Shown here: piece after piece, positions 9,104-21,155 of the stretch
Position numbering within the stretch: position 1 is the first letter of the stretch
Layout of the letters: each line of letters opens with the position of its first letter
Origin: Gamarada debralockiae
Lineage: Eukaryota; Ascomycota; Leotiomycetes; Helotiales; Hyphodiscaceae
Assembly (NCBI GenBank): GCA_002803225.1
Contig: NXFV01000492.1
Span: 1 to 52,152 of the forward strand
Direction of reading: 5' to 3'
DNA: 52,152 nucleotides
Made by a program: the position numbers and the translations under genes
The notes under the pieces: generated by a model
What the model was told of the DNA's origin: nothing
What the model saw: only the letters and a program-made list of their open reading frames with translations
Databases searched by the model: none

Positions 9104-12100
9104 TTGATATTTCGAGGCTTTGATCAAGGTGGAAGGAATGGCAAGATGTGCGGACGCAATGTGACTGTTACTTCTTGGAGGATTCATTAATTCAGGATGG
9201 GTGGTGGGTGGTACTGGTGGATCTCGCTTCTTTCTTTCGAATTTAGGGATATGTTGTTTAGTTTTGAGAATTTGACATTGGTTGTTTTTTCCTTGATTCG
9301 AGTTACGGGAGATGCTCTTGACCTTGAGGATTCAATAAGGGATTATTACCTTTCGTTTCTCTATATATACGGAACTACTGTTCAGTCTTGAGTATTTTAG
9401 TATGGATTTGCTTCTTTCTTCTGAATTTAGTAATCTAACCTTGATAATTTGATATCGAACCCAGCCTGCATCACCACCTTTCATCCACCAAAATGTCGCA
9501 CTCCTGGTCGTGAAAACTATTCCTCGGTATCTCCTGTTTGAAGATACACCACTATAGGAGTTGCAATATAAGAGCGAAAGGTTGCTGAAAGAGGGCTTGT
9601 GGTGTGTACAGAACGGAAAATCAACTCGCAGCTTGGTACGACCAGATATACCCATAGTAAATCAATGTGGAAAAAAGGAAAATCCATTCTAATTAAATGG
9701 GAAAATTGCAACTGAATGAGGTTTTATGTTGTTTATAACTGGTAATTTCTTCTTGCTGCCTTTTCACTGGCCGCAGGATCCAACTTTCCAATCGTTCGCT
9801 CGAGGCGACCGAAAAGAGCAGCAGCTGGCTTCACGTATGGTATGCACAGTAGAAATAAGAGACTTATCTGGTAGTAATACATACCTCTAAATAACAATTT
9901 TTATAGTACTAATCTAATACGTACCATAAAAACTTTCCTGGTAACAAGATAAGCCCTATCAGGTCGTAAAGGGATAGGGGTCCTTCATTTTTACAGCCTT
10001 GTATCTTCCTACGAAAGAAAGCGAATTTTTAGGGGCCACAGGCTCGACGTGCAATATTTTAGAGTTCATGAGAGTTACGAAGGCGCGCTTTATTGAAATC
10101 CGTCCGAAAGCCAGAACACCAAAATCTCTACAGTTTGAATTCGCATAGAAAGTTAACAAAACTCCCCCAAATCTCTTGGTTGAAGTCTTATATGATAGAG
10201 AAGAAGCAAATGTTTTATTAAATTAAATTTTTGGGATAGTTTAAGTTAAGATGCAATTGTTCTAGATTTCTTATCGCGACACAAGCCTGGGCAGAATGCT
10301 CGCTTAAGAAATGGACGGACGGATTCCAATACCGTAAGTGCGGCATGTACATCTGAAACTCAAAAAAACTTATCTCTACCCGCGGGGAGCCGGATCGACA
10401 CAGGGAAGTTCTTATCGCAATGTCCTCTCAGCTTCCAGCATGAGAGCCACATCTCAACTGTAGTGAGGCAGATCTACATTCTTCAGTCCTTGTCAAATAT
10501 CAATAGGTTCGTCAATCACGAAGTTTATTTTCTTCTTTTACGAATATCCTCTTCCGGGCGCTGTAAGACGCGGCAGAGCCTTGTACAATACGGCTTTGCA
10601 AGTGCCGAGCTCAAAGAGTTCCCGAAAAACGGGTAATATGCGCTGGGTTAACGGCATCAAAGACCAGTTGTGCCGTGCCGTGTACCCTGAATAGATGCAG
10701 GTGATTGCAGACTGACGCATACACTGTTCCTCGTTGAGATTTCCTTTTTTTGAGCCGGAAAGGGGGAAGACTGAAGTGTGAAGTAGAGGCGTTGGGTTCG
10801 CCGCTTGAAGTTGTGTGTTCACTACGGTGACCGAACTGCACGACTGGCAGGATAAAATTGATTGCAGAGTTCAAGTTGCGACACTTGCTAGCTGATGCTT
10901 TTCACAGGACTACTACTCGGGTTTCAGGGGTCTACTCGTAAATCCTGAAAATGACGGTGATCGGTGCGTCTTAAGCGCGCTGGCATGCGTCCAAGCACAA
11001 GAGATCATGATCGCCGATGAACCTTGCCCTAATTAATCTGTTTGATAGGCGTCTGCCAAGCCTGCGTGCACCAGAAACTGTGGAGCTCTACACTCCCGTT
11101 ATGTGGATGAAATGGTTCGTTTTGAAGAATTTCGTGATAACTTCATGTGAAGGATCAGATATGATAGACGGTTGTTGCAGGGTAACATTCCCCCGATTCT
11201 TGCCTCTGGAAGACCCCGGATGTGGCCATATTGTGGCTTTCCCATTCCCCAATGTCTCCGCAAGATCTGTTCCGTACGTCATTGTCCAGCACGACCAATC
11301 CCTTGGGAATTTTCAGGCGATAGGCCAGGCTTGAAAGCGAGGAAGTGGACTTCGGGGTTCAGAGAGTCTAGACCAAGTTAAGGAACAAAACAATTGACTT
11401 TGCTGTGAGGCGCAAAGATTGGATGGAGAGCTATGAATAACTTTTAACAATCCGATAGATATTGCTTTTCTCCGAAGTCGTTTCTGACGGAAAGGCACGT
11501 CGATCCTTCCCGGATCTGAGGTTTTCTCGCTAGGAAAGACAGCCATTGGGTTTGATAGGGACACTTCCGTAGAGGCCGCCTGCTTTCACCGCTGCCCATT
11601 TCGATAATCTCTGACCAAAAACCCATGGCAATATTATGCAAATATTTCCTAACTAGACACCCTCTACCACACCCCCTCTAGCCGCAATGTGGCAAAATCC
11701 AGCCATCGCGTTCCTGTTGGCTCTTTCGGTGTCTGGGATTATGGAGAAATCCTTGCCCTTGCCCCATCTCTCTTCCGCCCTCGTCCTATGTGCTAGCTTC
11801 TCGTCCACCAAGTCTTGTTTAGTCTTCTGCACGCTTTCTCCCCACTGCGTCCCTAATTTCACTTTGCCTCTTTTCTACTCTCGAGCCTCATCGTCTTCTT
11901 GATTTCTTCTCGCAATGTCTGGAACTTCCGCATAAGAAATCGCCATCAAACGCCATAACATAAAAACTCTATCGGTCGCCACGATCTGCCTATCGCGCCA
12001 GGCTGCTGAGATTGATATCACCGTCATCGAGGTCATTGTTCGCGGCCGTGCATCGGAGCTTCTTCCAGCTTCAACCATCGCCATCCCGACTCTCGGTATC

Positions 12101-12178
12101 TTCACGGGCGCATCAATCGGGAGGGGGCTTTGGGGCAATATCAGTTCTACGGTTGATTTTACGTTTTAAAAGCCCGTC
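9104..12178. other. 3-kb gene-poor region, then SKN7 leader
   Basis: No supported gene. 9190-9460 contains two similar stretches (around 9220 and 9405, sharing GCTTCTTTCTT and GAATTTAG). 9840-10260 is AT-rich. About 11640-12178 is pyrimidine-rich and is probably the promoter and long 5' leader of SKN7; it includes a 71-codon upstream ORF starting at ATG 11687. Confidence 0.45.
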
Positions 12179-14401
12179 ATGGACAAAGGCGGCGACATGA
12201 GCGGGCAAGCCGCCGCCAACAATTCTAGTGACTTTGTGAGTGTATCCGGATCGCCGAACAATCAACGTATCTAATATTGGCGCAGGTCCGGAAACTATAC
12301 AAGTGAGCAGCGATTATCTCTTTCGGGCGAGATCAATTTGGGTGTATTAATGCGACAAATAGCTAATGCGTGGATATTTAGAATGCTCGAAGATCCTTCA
12401 TATGAATCGATCGTGCGCTGGGGAGAGGGTGGAGAAAGCTTCGTGGTTCTTGAAGTATGCAATTCAGTCGAGTTTGCCCACCATTACATACTGATACTAC
12501 TTACAGAACGAGAAATTCACGAAATTGATCCTCCCGAAGCATTTCAAGCACAGTAACTTTGCTAGTTTCGTCCGGCAATTAAACAAATATGATTTCCACA
12601 AAGTCAGACAAAATAACGAAGACAACGCTCCATCTCCCTATGGTCCCAACGTCAGTGGCTTTTGTGCCCCAGTCAGTTTTGGTTGTTTGCTAATCGTTAT
12701 CAGGCGTGGGAATTCAAACATCCCGAGTTCCAAGCAAACAAAAAAGATTCCTTGGATAATATCAGACGAAAGGCGCCAGCTCCACGAAAACCCACTACCA
12801 ACCTGGAAGATCAGTTTCCCGCTCAACAAATGGATCTTGTGAATAGCCAATTAATAGCTACTCAACAACAATTACAGCACCTCGCAGAAAGATACCAAGA
12901 TTTAGCACAAGGTCATGTTGTGTTATTACAGCAAGTTGTTCAACTACAGAAGTTTGTCAAGGCTCATGATGGGGTCATGCACAGGATTATGCCTTTCTTG
13001 CACAGCGTCGATGCGCAAAGACGGAACAGCAGGATAGGGTTTCCGGCCTGCACCCCTGGAATGGTTGGGGATCCCATGGCGAATGAACAGATAGATAACC
13101 ACCCGGCGTCACCGTTGCAGCGAGCATCAGAGCTCCTCGACGAATTCAATGCTGAGAACTTACCGAATAAGGAGCTCGAGCAAATGACACACGACTACCA
13201 TCTACGAAACGACTATGCTACCCCTCCAGATCATGGAAGCTCCTCTATGGCACCCCAATCCGAAGGCTCCATCGGATATCCAGTTGGCAATGATCTGGAT
13301 AGTTTGGTGTATCCTGTGGGACATACGAATGGCATTGATCCAGTCAACAGCGAACACATCAACAACATCCCTTACGCCCTTCCTACTAACGGAATGCTTC
13401 CTGTAGATGCTATGCCAGAGATATTGCCCGAAGGTCCAGCTCCCAGTGGTCGAAAGAAGAGAGTTGCGGATTCGGTGTGGGGCATGACGAAACCTCGGAT
13501 ATTACTTGTGGAGGATGATAAGGTATGCGCGAGGATAGGATCCAAATTCTTACAAGCTTTTGAATGTGGGGTGGAAACTGCTGTAAGTCCCACTCCTTTC
13601 TCAACTTTCAGCATTTCTGATATCATCTAGCGGGACGGCCTCGAAGCCGTTAACAAGATCAATCATGGCGCCAGCCAATTTGATTTAATTTTGATGGATA
13701 TCATCATGCCTCACTTAGACGGAGTTTCCGCAACCGTCTGTATACGAGAGATCCGACCACACATTCCGATCATTGCCATGACTTCGAATATTCGGGCCGA
13801 TGATATTGACATGTATTTCCGATATGGTGAGCCACAGACCGACTTCTTCCTTTGTTAATCTCTAACTCTTCCAGGAATGAACGATGTTTTGCCTAAGCCT
13901 TTCACGAAAGAGGGTATGCTTCGAGCGCTCGAGAAACATTTGCCGCAATTCAAAAAGGACGCACAATTCCCCAATTCAGCACCCATGCAACATCCAGCCG
14001 GCTTCGTCACACCGAACCAGACACAGGCACCTCTAGGCTTGAACATGGCTCAATTATCAGCAGCGCAGCCATTGAAAGACGACATTTCTCCTGGCAAATC
14101 TCCTGCGACGGGCTCATCATGGCACTCTCCGAACCAACTCCCTGGTACATCGCCCATTAACCCTCAAGGTGGCTACATGCAGCAGCAACAAATGAGAGAC
14201 AACGGGGCATATACCATGACGCCCACGCTCCCAAATCACCCTCAGTTTCCTGCTCAAAATTCTGCTGTGGCAGCGCCGAGAGGTACGCCACAGCAACACC
14301 GACGAGTCATGTCCGACATGGTAGGAGGGCCGGGTACGGATGATCATGCGGAGAAGAGGCAGAGGATGTATGCCCCTCCGCCAGGCAACTTCCCGCAATA
14401 A
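12179..14401 (+). CDS. skn7: Skn7-type HSF/response-regulator transcription factor
   Basis: Terminal response regulator of the fungal HOG/Sln1-type phosphorelay and oxidative-stress activator; nuclear. Seven exons by frame and splice consensus: 12179-12235, 12286-12302, 12382-12454, 12507-12650, 12704-13582, 13631-13826, 13875-14401, giving 630 residues. The HSF-type DNA-binding domain is at the N-terminus (DFVRKLYKMLED, then HSNFASFVRQLNKYDFHKVRQ), followed by a coiled coil (QLIATQQQLQHLAERYQDLA) and a receiver domain (PRILLVEDDK, phospho-acceptor Asp about 413 in LILMDIIMPHLDG, Lys about 463 in LPKPF). The C-terminus is Gln/Pro-rich. The four small 5' exons explain why no long ORF covers the DNA-binding domain. 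The 5' leader is long. The domain order is diagnostic, so identification is firm. Confidence 0.95.
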
Positions 14402-14412
14402 CAACCAAACCC

Positions 14413-15207
14413 CTAAAGTACGACTGTTCGCATAACCCAATTTTTGCTAATAGATTTTGTATATAGTATAAGTGGTCTTATGGATACAGGACTGTATTGG
14501 ATGATTATGTGGAACGAATTCGTGTCTGGATCTATTTTTGACGGACATTTCGATACAAGCGCAGGGGGAATTTTCGTTCGGGCTTCAGCGGCGTCTGAAG
14601 ATCTGAGGGAGCAGAGACATAGCTCGAGTGTTATATTAGCCAGGTGCTTGTGAAGCGCATTCTGGCGCCCGTGGGAATTCTGGCGGTCGATTCTCTGCGA
14701 AGTAATCAATCCAATTCCACAATGAATTACCTGCCCATCCGCCATCTCCCCCAAATAAGCCATCTTCGTGTAACCCCAATCTGCACGGAGCATCTCCACC
14801 CTCCCTGTGTCGCAGCCATCCACCACAATTCGTAATTTTGCATTCCCCTGAATCGTGCTTGCCGACAGACTTGACAGACCGGTTTTGACTCACGATGATA
14901 CAAGCAAAAAGAAGGGACTGACGTTGTAATAAAGTACCTTCCCCCCTGTATGAGAAATCGGATCATAAACAGTCCAGACTCTCATCGAACGCTGGTGGGC
15001 TGACAGGGCAAGTGCAGAGAACGATCCAGGCCATCCCTCAGCCTCGTGCGTGCGGGTCTTCCCTAGCGTGCTAAAGCCACTGGGATTGAAAGAAACTTTA
15101 TTTGCGCGCTGAGTCAAACACAGACGATTGGAGCTGTGACTCGACTGACGCACAATCTTATGACCCCCGCTGAGAGCTTCGCGGATACATACAACGCCTA
15201 ATTGCAC
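14413..15207 (-). CDS. Possible minus-strand gene of unknown function
   Basis: Two open pieces join well if a 75-nt intron (14848-14922, GTCAGT...TTCAG) is removed: ...VWTVYDPISHTGGKVLYYN then GNAKLRIVVDGCDTGRVEML.... The sequence around this junction looks genuinely coding. The 5' end is unresolved: the frame opens with GTG at 15207 just after a stop and the only ATG (14985) is internal, so an upstream exon or a relic is possible. The 3' part beyond 14731 looks less coding, and the open frame ends 12 nt from the SKN7 stop. It would be divergent from GCD6. No family recognised. Confidence 0.3.
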
Positions 15208-15305
15208 GAATTACAAGACGAAGAATACGGATTAATGTGTACGGAAGCGATAGATACCAAAATAAAGTGTTTTGGTGCTGTTGAATACGCGACGCCGGCG
15301 CGGAA

Positions 15306-17646
15306 ATGTCACAGAAATCTGCGAGGGGTGGCGCTGGTGGGGGAAAGGCACCTCCGAAGGGCAAGAAAGCTCAAGTTGGAGGAAAGAAGGTTGAGGATGA
15401 TAGAGAGGAGACTTTACAAGCTGTGGCATGTGGGATCTAACACTGTGGGCAATGGGGAGAAATACTAAGGATTGATAGATACTTGCGGATTCGTTCGAGA
15501 CGAGATTCAACCCTTTTACATTGGAGGTCCCAAGAGTAAGTTCACAGATCCGATTTCATACGGCAGGAGGATTGTTTGGAGAAGAGGAATATTGTAGGAT
15601 ACAGGCTGACCCTCACAGTGTCTCCTCCCCCTAGCAAACACACCGCTAATCGAATACACTCTCGAATTCCTCGCCATGTCCGGCGTGGCAGACATCTACA
15701 TCTACTGTGGCGCACACACGGCAGAAGTAGAACGCTACATCCAATCCTCGAAATGGTACCCACCCAACTCCCCAATCTCGCCTTTCAACTCCCTCGAAAT
15801 CGTCAAAACGACAGCCCGTTCCGTCGGCGACGCTCTCCGCGACCTCGACGCTCGCGACCTGATCACAGGCGACTTCCTCCTAGTGCATGGAGACCTGGTA
15901 TCCAACTTACCGATTGATGAAGCTCTGGCTAAACATCGTGCGAGGAGAATTGCGGATAAGAATGCGATTATGACTATGATACTGAGATCTGGGGGCTTGG
16001 GGGAACATAGAGCGAAGAGTCAGGGCATTACGCCAGTTTTTGTGGTTGATCCTACGAAGAATCGGTGTTTGCATTATGAGGAGATGCATCCTTTGCAAGC
16101 CAACAAATACGTCAACATCGACCCCGATCTGTTCTCTACACACAGCGAGATGGAGATCCGGACCGATTTGATTGATTGTGGAATCGATATCTGCACGCCG
16201 GATGTGCTGGCGCTATGGGCGGAGAGTTTTGATTATGAGGTCCTGAGACGGCATTTCTTGCATGGTGTGCTGAAGGATTATGAGTTGAATGGGAAGACGA
16301 TACGTACGGAGGTTGTGGAGGATCATTATGCGGCGAGGGCGTTCAACCTGCAGTCGTATGAAGCTATTAGCAAGGACGTTTTGGGCAGATACACATACCC
16401 CCTCGTCCCGGACAGCAATCTACTTTCTGGACAAAGCTATGGCTTTGAGAAAGGCGGTATTTGCAAGGAGAATGGTGTAATGTTGGCTAGGACGTGTAAG
16501 GTGGGGAAGAGAACTGTTTTGGGGAAGGATACGAGCATTGGCGATGGCTCTACGGTCTCGAACACTATCATTGGGAGGCGATGCCAGATCGGTAAGAACG
16601 TCACCATTAAGGACGCATACATCTGGGACGACGTAGTAATCGGCGATGGCTCAAAGATCGACAGAGCAATAGTCGCCAGCGAAGCAGTCATAGGCAGTAA
16701 CTGCAAGATCCAACCTGGAGCCCTCCTCTCCTACGGCGTCCGGATAGCAGACCACAAAGAAGTCGCTTCCAATGTCCGCATCACGCGAGCCAAGCGGAAA
16801 CCAGAAGACGACTACGACGACGACAAGCCCTTCGAGTCCGTCCCCTCCGATCCCACAATCGTAGGCGAAGGAGGCGAAGGCTACGAGTTCACCTCCGACT
16901 CCGACTCCGAAGACGAAGGACCCTCCGCATTCCACACAAACCTCATCTACAGCGCCGCCCACCTCAACATCTCATCTGAATCCATCTCAACACTCTCCTC
17001 CGAAATTTCCGCCGTCACACCCACAACCCGTTCCCGCCTCTCGAGTTTCGCAGGCTCGATCTCCGACGATGGAGATGCAGGCGGTTCCTCGAACGAGAAT
17101 TTCCACCATGAAGCTGTATCCGGCCTCCTCGACACCCTGCGCGAAGGTAGGGATTTCGATTCCGCAAAACTAGAATTCATGGGTCTTCGCCTCTCCAACG
17201 ACGCCACAGACCACCAAATCCGTCGCGCTATCGCCACCGCATTCACCAAACGCGTAGCCCAACTCGTTGAAAACGATAAGATGGAGGCATCCAAAGCAGC
17301 AGCTCAAACGTTTGGGATGGATGGTGCGAAGAAGTTTTTGAATGAGGTAGCGGTGGGTACGGAGAAGAGGGAGGAGGATCAGGTTGATTTTATTTCTTGT
17401 TTGCAGAAGGATTTGGTGCATAGGGCGAGTGGGGCAATTATTTTGGCGGCGGTTAGTCAGAAGTTGTATCAGGAGGATGTTCTTGAGGAAGGTGGGTTCT
17501 TGAAGTGGTGGGAGGCGGCTGAAGCGCTTGGCGATGCGGAGGATAAGGAGATGAAGAAGGTGAGGGAGAAGACGAAGGTGTTTATTGATTGGTTGAAGGA
17601 GGCGGAGGAGGAAGAGAGTAGTGAGGAAGACGAAGATAGTGATTAA
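15306..17646 (+). CDS. gcd6: Translation initiation factor eIF2B epsilon subunit
   Basis: Catalytic subunit of eIF2B, the GDP-GTP exchange factor of eIF2 in the cytosol. Three exons give 734 residues: 15306-15425, 15479-15535, 15619-17646. The Lys/Gly-rich start (MSQKSARGG) is followed by [36 protein letters not shown]... of the nucleotidyltransferase-like domain, hexapeptide (left-handed beta-helix) repeats around VGKRTVLGKDTSIGDGSTV, an acidic linker, and the C-terminal W2/HEAT domain (GGFLKWWEAAE, IDWLKEAEEEE) needed for eIF2 binding. The family requires the first intron to begin with GC (GCATGT at 15426), a GC-AG intron; no GT donor there keeps [10 protein letters not shown] in frame. Convergent with SEC14. 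Confidence 0.95.
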
Positions 17647-17967
17647 GGGCTGCAGCATTGTGTGTTATTTGCATTAGATCGAGCAGAATTATGGGACAGC
17701 CGGTCGAGACCATGGCAAGAATAGAAGTGCATGGTATTCTGCAAGACGATTATCCTCTCGCATGAGCAGAAGTTGTGATATTTAAGGTTTTGACCGGTTC
17801 CGCATTGTCTATACGTTTCATTCTCATCAAACGGCTCACTGCAATATGTCCATTTCAATGCTAGACTCTTAAAGCCCATCCGCTTCTCAGCCAAGCGTCT
17901 CCCACAAAATTTTCGACTCCCCATCTCACCCAAACCGCTAGACAACTCCATCCCACATCTCATCTAT

Positions 17968-19179
17968 CTACTGCGGTGCAGGAGCAGGCTTAATCTCATC
18001 ATCCGTACTGACAGCCGGAGTAGCAGGCGCAGTAGCAGCCGGTTGTCCAGCAGCACCAGCATCAGGAATCGTGCCTGGGTTGGTATTCTCGTTGTTGATG
18101 ACATTCTGCTCCGTAGCAGGTTGCTGCTGCCACTTCGGAGGCTTGGCCCACTTCGGATCAGTCCATGGACCTTCATCACTCAACGCGCAACCACCAGGAC
18201 AATCACAGCTGCCTCCGAAAATCACAGGCAGATTCTCAGCCGGGACCTGGCTCAGAAGTTCGTTCTGGTATCCGGCTCCCAAGACATGGATTTTCTCGAC
18301 GGTGACAGGGTCGAGCCAGCCCTTCACGACGTTGAACACGGTAGAGAAGCCCCAGGGTGCGTTGATTAGGTAGAGGCGGCCCAGACGCTCGGGGTAGTAG
18401 TTTTGCGACATGGCGGACGCTTGCTTGACGTATGAGTAGACGGAGGGCACCTTGCTGATTCCCACGCCCTTGAGATCCATTATTGTGCAGCAGGTTTCGA
18501 GAAGTTGGCCAGACTTGCGCGAGCAAGCGGGGAGTCGGGGGTCCGCGAGCTTCTCGTACTCGACGGCGAGGTTTTGAAGCATGCGTTCGGAGGTGGTGAT
18601 TTTGTACATGGCGGCTAAATCGATGTTGCCCATCTGCTCGATGTATACTGGTCGGCCATCCTGGCCATATGTTAGATGTGGGGTTGAGGGAGGGGGCGTA
18701 AGAGAGGTAGCACTTTATCTGTCTTGTGGTAATATTGCGGGTAGTATTCGAAAACTTGGGGCTTCTCCTTGTAATCGAAGTTGCGGACGAGGTAGTCGAG
18801 GTTGAAATCTTTGCGCCATTTCTCGCAGTCGACGAACCTATCTTTGTCTTAGTTTATGCTTTATATTTGGTTTGTGCAGAAACGTACATCTTCTTTGAAA
18901 GTTCCACATCGAACTTGCGGGCTCGTAGAAATCGCAGCTGGGAAACATTGTCAGCCTAATTCACCAAGTAAACGAGGTTTGGGTACGCACGAGAGTCAAG
19001 GTATCCAGTCGCTCAGTATAGCCAGCCTGTTCAAGCATGGTTCGCAATTGGAAGACCTTGGCATCTTGCTCTGGGGTTGTGTGGCCAGGGTGACCGCTCT
19101 GCTTGTTTGGGGAGGTGGTGGGGAAGTCATAGTGATCGTACTTGGGATCAAGTTGCATGGTTGGGTTTTCGGGCGCCAT
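17968..19179 (-). CDS. sec14: Sec14-type phosphatidylinositol/phosphatidylcholine transfer protein
   Basis: CRAL-TRIO lipid-transfer protein acting at Golgi membranes. Four exons: 18991-19179, 18888-18937, 18714-18837, 17968-18660 (351 residues). The N-terminal CRAL-TRIO helical part contains [17 protein letters not shown] and [17 protein letters not shown]; the lipid-binding lobe has [26 protein letters not shown] and [16 protein letters not shown], then [15 protein letters not shown]. The C-terminal 60 residues are Pro/Ala-rich low complexity ([14 protein letters not shown]), a variable extension. The ATG at 19179 gives [15 protein letters not shown], matching fungal orthologues in length. 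All splice sites are GT-AG and phases agree. Confidence 0.95.
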
Positions 19180-19512
19180 GATGAGAGTATTTATGAGGTT
19201 CGCAGAAAGTGGGACGCTGTTCTGGCGCGCAAGGAAGACACTGGCAACTTCAAGGTCTCGATTTTGAGGGGCAACTGCGACTACTTGAATGACGAAGTTG
19301 GCTCGAACTTGGGTGCGACTTAACTTTTAAGCGAATCTGGGAAATTAGGAGGCAACCAGCTTAGGAAAGGGTACTTCTACTTTGGGATTATTTTGTTGAT
19401 TTGGAAAGGGATATGTTTGAGAGCAATATAAATTATATCACATTATCAAGATTGCAAAGTCCTGGATTTTGGATTTCATTTGTGGTCTTTTTCTACGAGT
19501 GATATTGGCCCC
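19180..19512. other. SEC14 promoter / PAC10 3' region
   Basis: 333 nt between two minus-strand genes. AT-rich around 19380-19480. No motif stands out. Confidence 0.5.
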
Positions 19513-20406
19513 TCAACCATTAGGACTTCCACTCTTTCCAGTATCTTCAATTGCATCTTGCTCAATCTTCTCTTTCCGCTTCATAGTAACATCCCAATTG
19601 TAAACCCGTGCTGTAGCTACCTCCATAGTCTGATTCAAAGTTAGTAAATACCGACAAATTGTAGCCTTTTTGGCAACATTCTTGGAGCTACGTGCCGTGA
19701 TTTGCTCTCTTAAAAAGTCAAGATCTTCTTCACAGTTTGCCAAGTTTTGCTTCGCGACTAAGAGCTTGGAAGCAAGAAGTTCTTCCGCCTCGTCAATGGG
19801 ATATGACAGCATCACATTTGCCTATCACCCGTCAGCATTGTGTTCTGCCCAATCTCAGCCCCACGTGTATCGCATACTCCCAACCATAGATAGACCTCCT
19901 CCGTTGGTGGTACGTGGGCTTTTGCGTAGAGGGTATCGTTCAACTCGAAGGTAGCTTCTATTGGATCTGATCCAGGCTGGGCAAATCATCAGCATGACAG
20001 CTTCTTGATTCCTGAGCTGCAGACATACCTTTCGCGTCTTGAGGAATCGCACTGTGTCCAACGTCTTTTGAATATCAGGCATCTTGTCCTTCAGTCCTGC
20101 AGCTCGCCTTTGCTGGTTTTGCTCCATAAACTGGTATTTCCTGACCACCACATAAGTCCTTATCCGTGAATCCAAGTCGCAGAAACGTACGCTATCATCT
20201 CTTGGAAGGACTTCAAGGTCGTCTCCACTTCCGCCCGTGAGGAGACATAGTCCTCAACTTTGTCGACGAAAGGCGCGTATGGGATGCCTCGTGGATTCGT
20301 GGGCGCGAGGTCCTTTCTGTAGAACGTATTAGTTCTGCTGAGATAAATAGAACAAGCCACAATAAGGGGTAGCTATTGTCACTTACTTCTTCTCCTGATC
20401 TGACAT
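19513..20406 (-). CDS. pac10: Prefoldin subunit 3 (VBP1/Pac10)
   Basis: Alpha-type subunit of the cytosolic prefoldin hexamer that hands nascent actin and tubulin to CCT. Six exons: 20387-20406, 20191-20316, 20029-20140, 19878-19976, 19696-19821, 19513-19629, for 199 residues, the normal family length. Start MSDQEKKKDLAPTNPRGIPY. The N-terminal coiled coil contains KYQFMEQNQQRR and LKDKMPDIQKTLDTVRFL; the central beta-hairpins contain LYAKAHVPPTEEVYLWLGAN and VMLSYPIDEAEELL; the C-terminal coiled coil ends EEDLDFLREQIT-TMEVATARVYNWDV. The junction IT-TMEV fits the family only if the last intron uses a GC donor (GCACGT at 19695, branch TACTAAC, acceptor at 19630). That intron is 66 nt with no stop, so retention would insert 22 residues in frame. 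Confidence 0.92.
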
Positions 20407-21155
20407 CGTTGTCGTGTTTGGCGCAGCTTCCCAGAAAAAGAGATCAGCCGTGCGATCAATTCGTGAAGGCAGCAAAATTATTATCCATCAATAGGCGTAT
20501 CTATATCAAACGCTAGTCTTCCTTGGGTCCTTTCAGGTCCCGTGCACGTTTTTCGACAACATTGTGCAACCTGAGAGAGAAAGCAAATCCAAAACGGGGT
20601 GATTCATGCCAAACTCAGCTACATGAAAAAAGAGGTAATTCGCCAACCGGGATATCAAGGATACCTAGGATTCTCGTCCCGTGCCAGCAGTCCAAAGGCG
20701 GCCCGCCATACTGGCGTACAGTACATCTCACAAGGCTTAGGGGAGCTTTCAAGCCTTTCTTCCGATACCACTGTTCTAGTAGAGTATGGAGTGACGGAAT
20801 TAAGGATTAAGGTTATTGAAAATCTGCGTGGGGAAAGTTTTCTATGTTTAGTCCAGAGTGCTTCTTCATCAAATGGAAATACCCTGACTGGCCCCCTGTT
20901 TGCCGACGCCACAAGAAGCCTCTTCCACTCAGCTCGGCGGTTTTTGGCCAGTCATTTTAACGGCCTTAATTTCATATTTCAAAAGGGCAGTCGAAGGAGC
21001 CACGACGTTATACAATACTACCCTGTGGCTTTAAAATCTGTGAAAGTATACAGCTTTTCAGGGGAGCTCCTGGAGAAGGCTCCAACATATCAATGCACCG
21101 GTCTCCAAGCCTTCTCTTACCATCCTCAAATTCGTGCAAGACAAGATCTCTCACA
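20407..21155. other. Divergent intergenic region PAC10 / GPI-protein gene
   Basis: Promoters for both flanking genes. A plus-strand open frame (20599-21300) crosses into the downstream gene in another frame and is not supported. Nothing else recognised. Confidence 0.4.
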
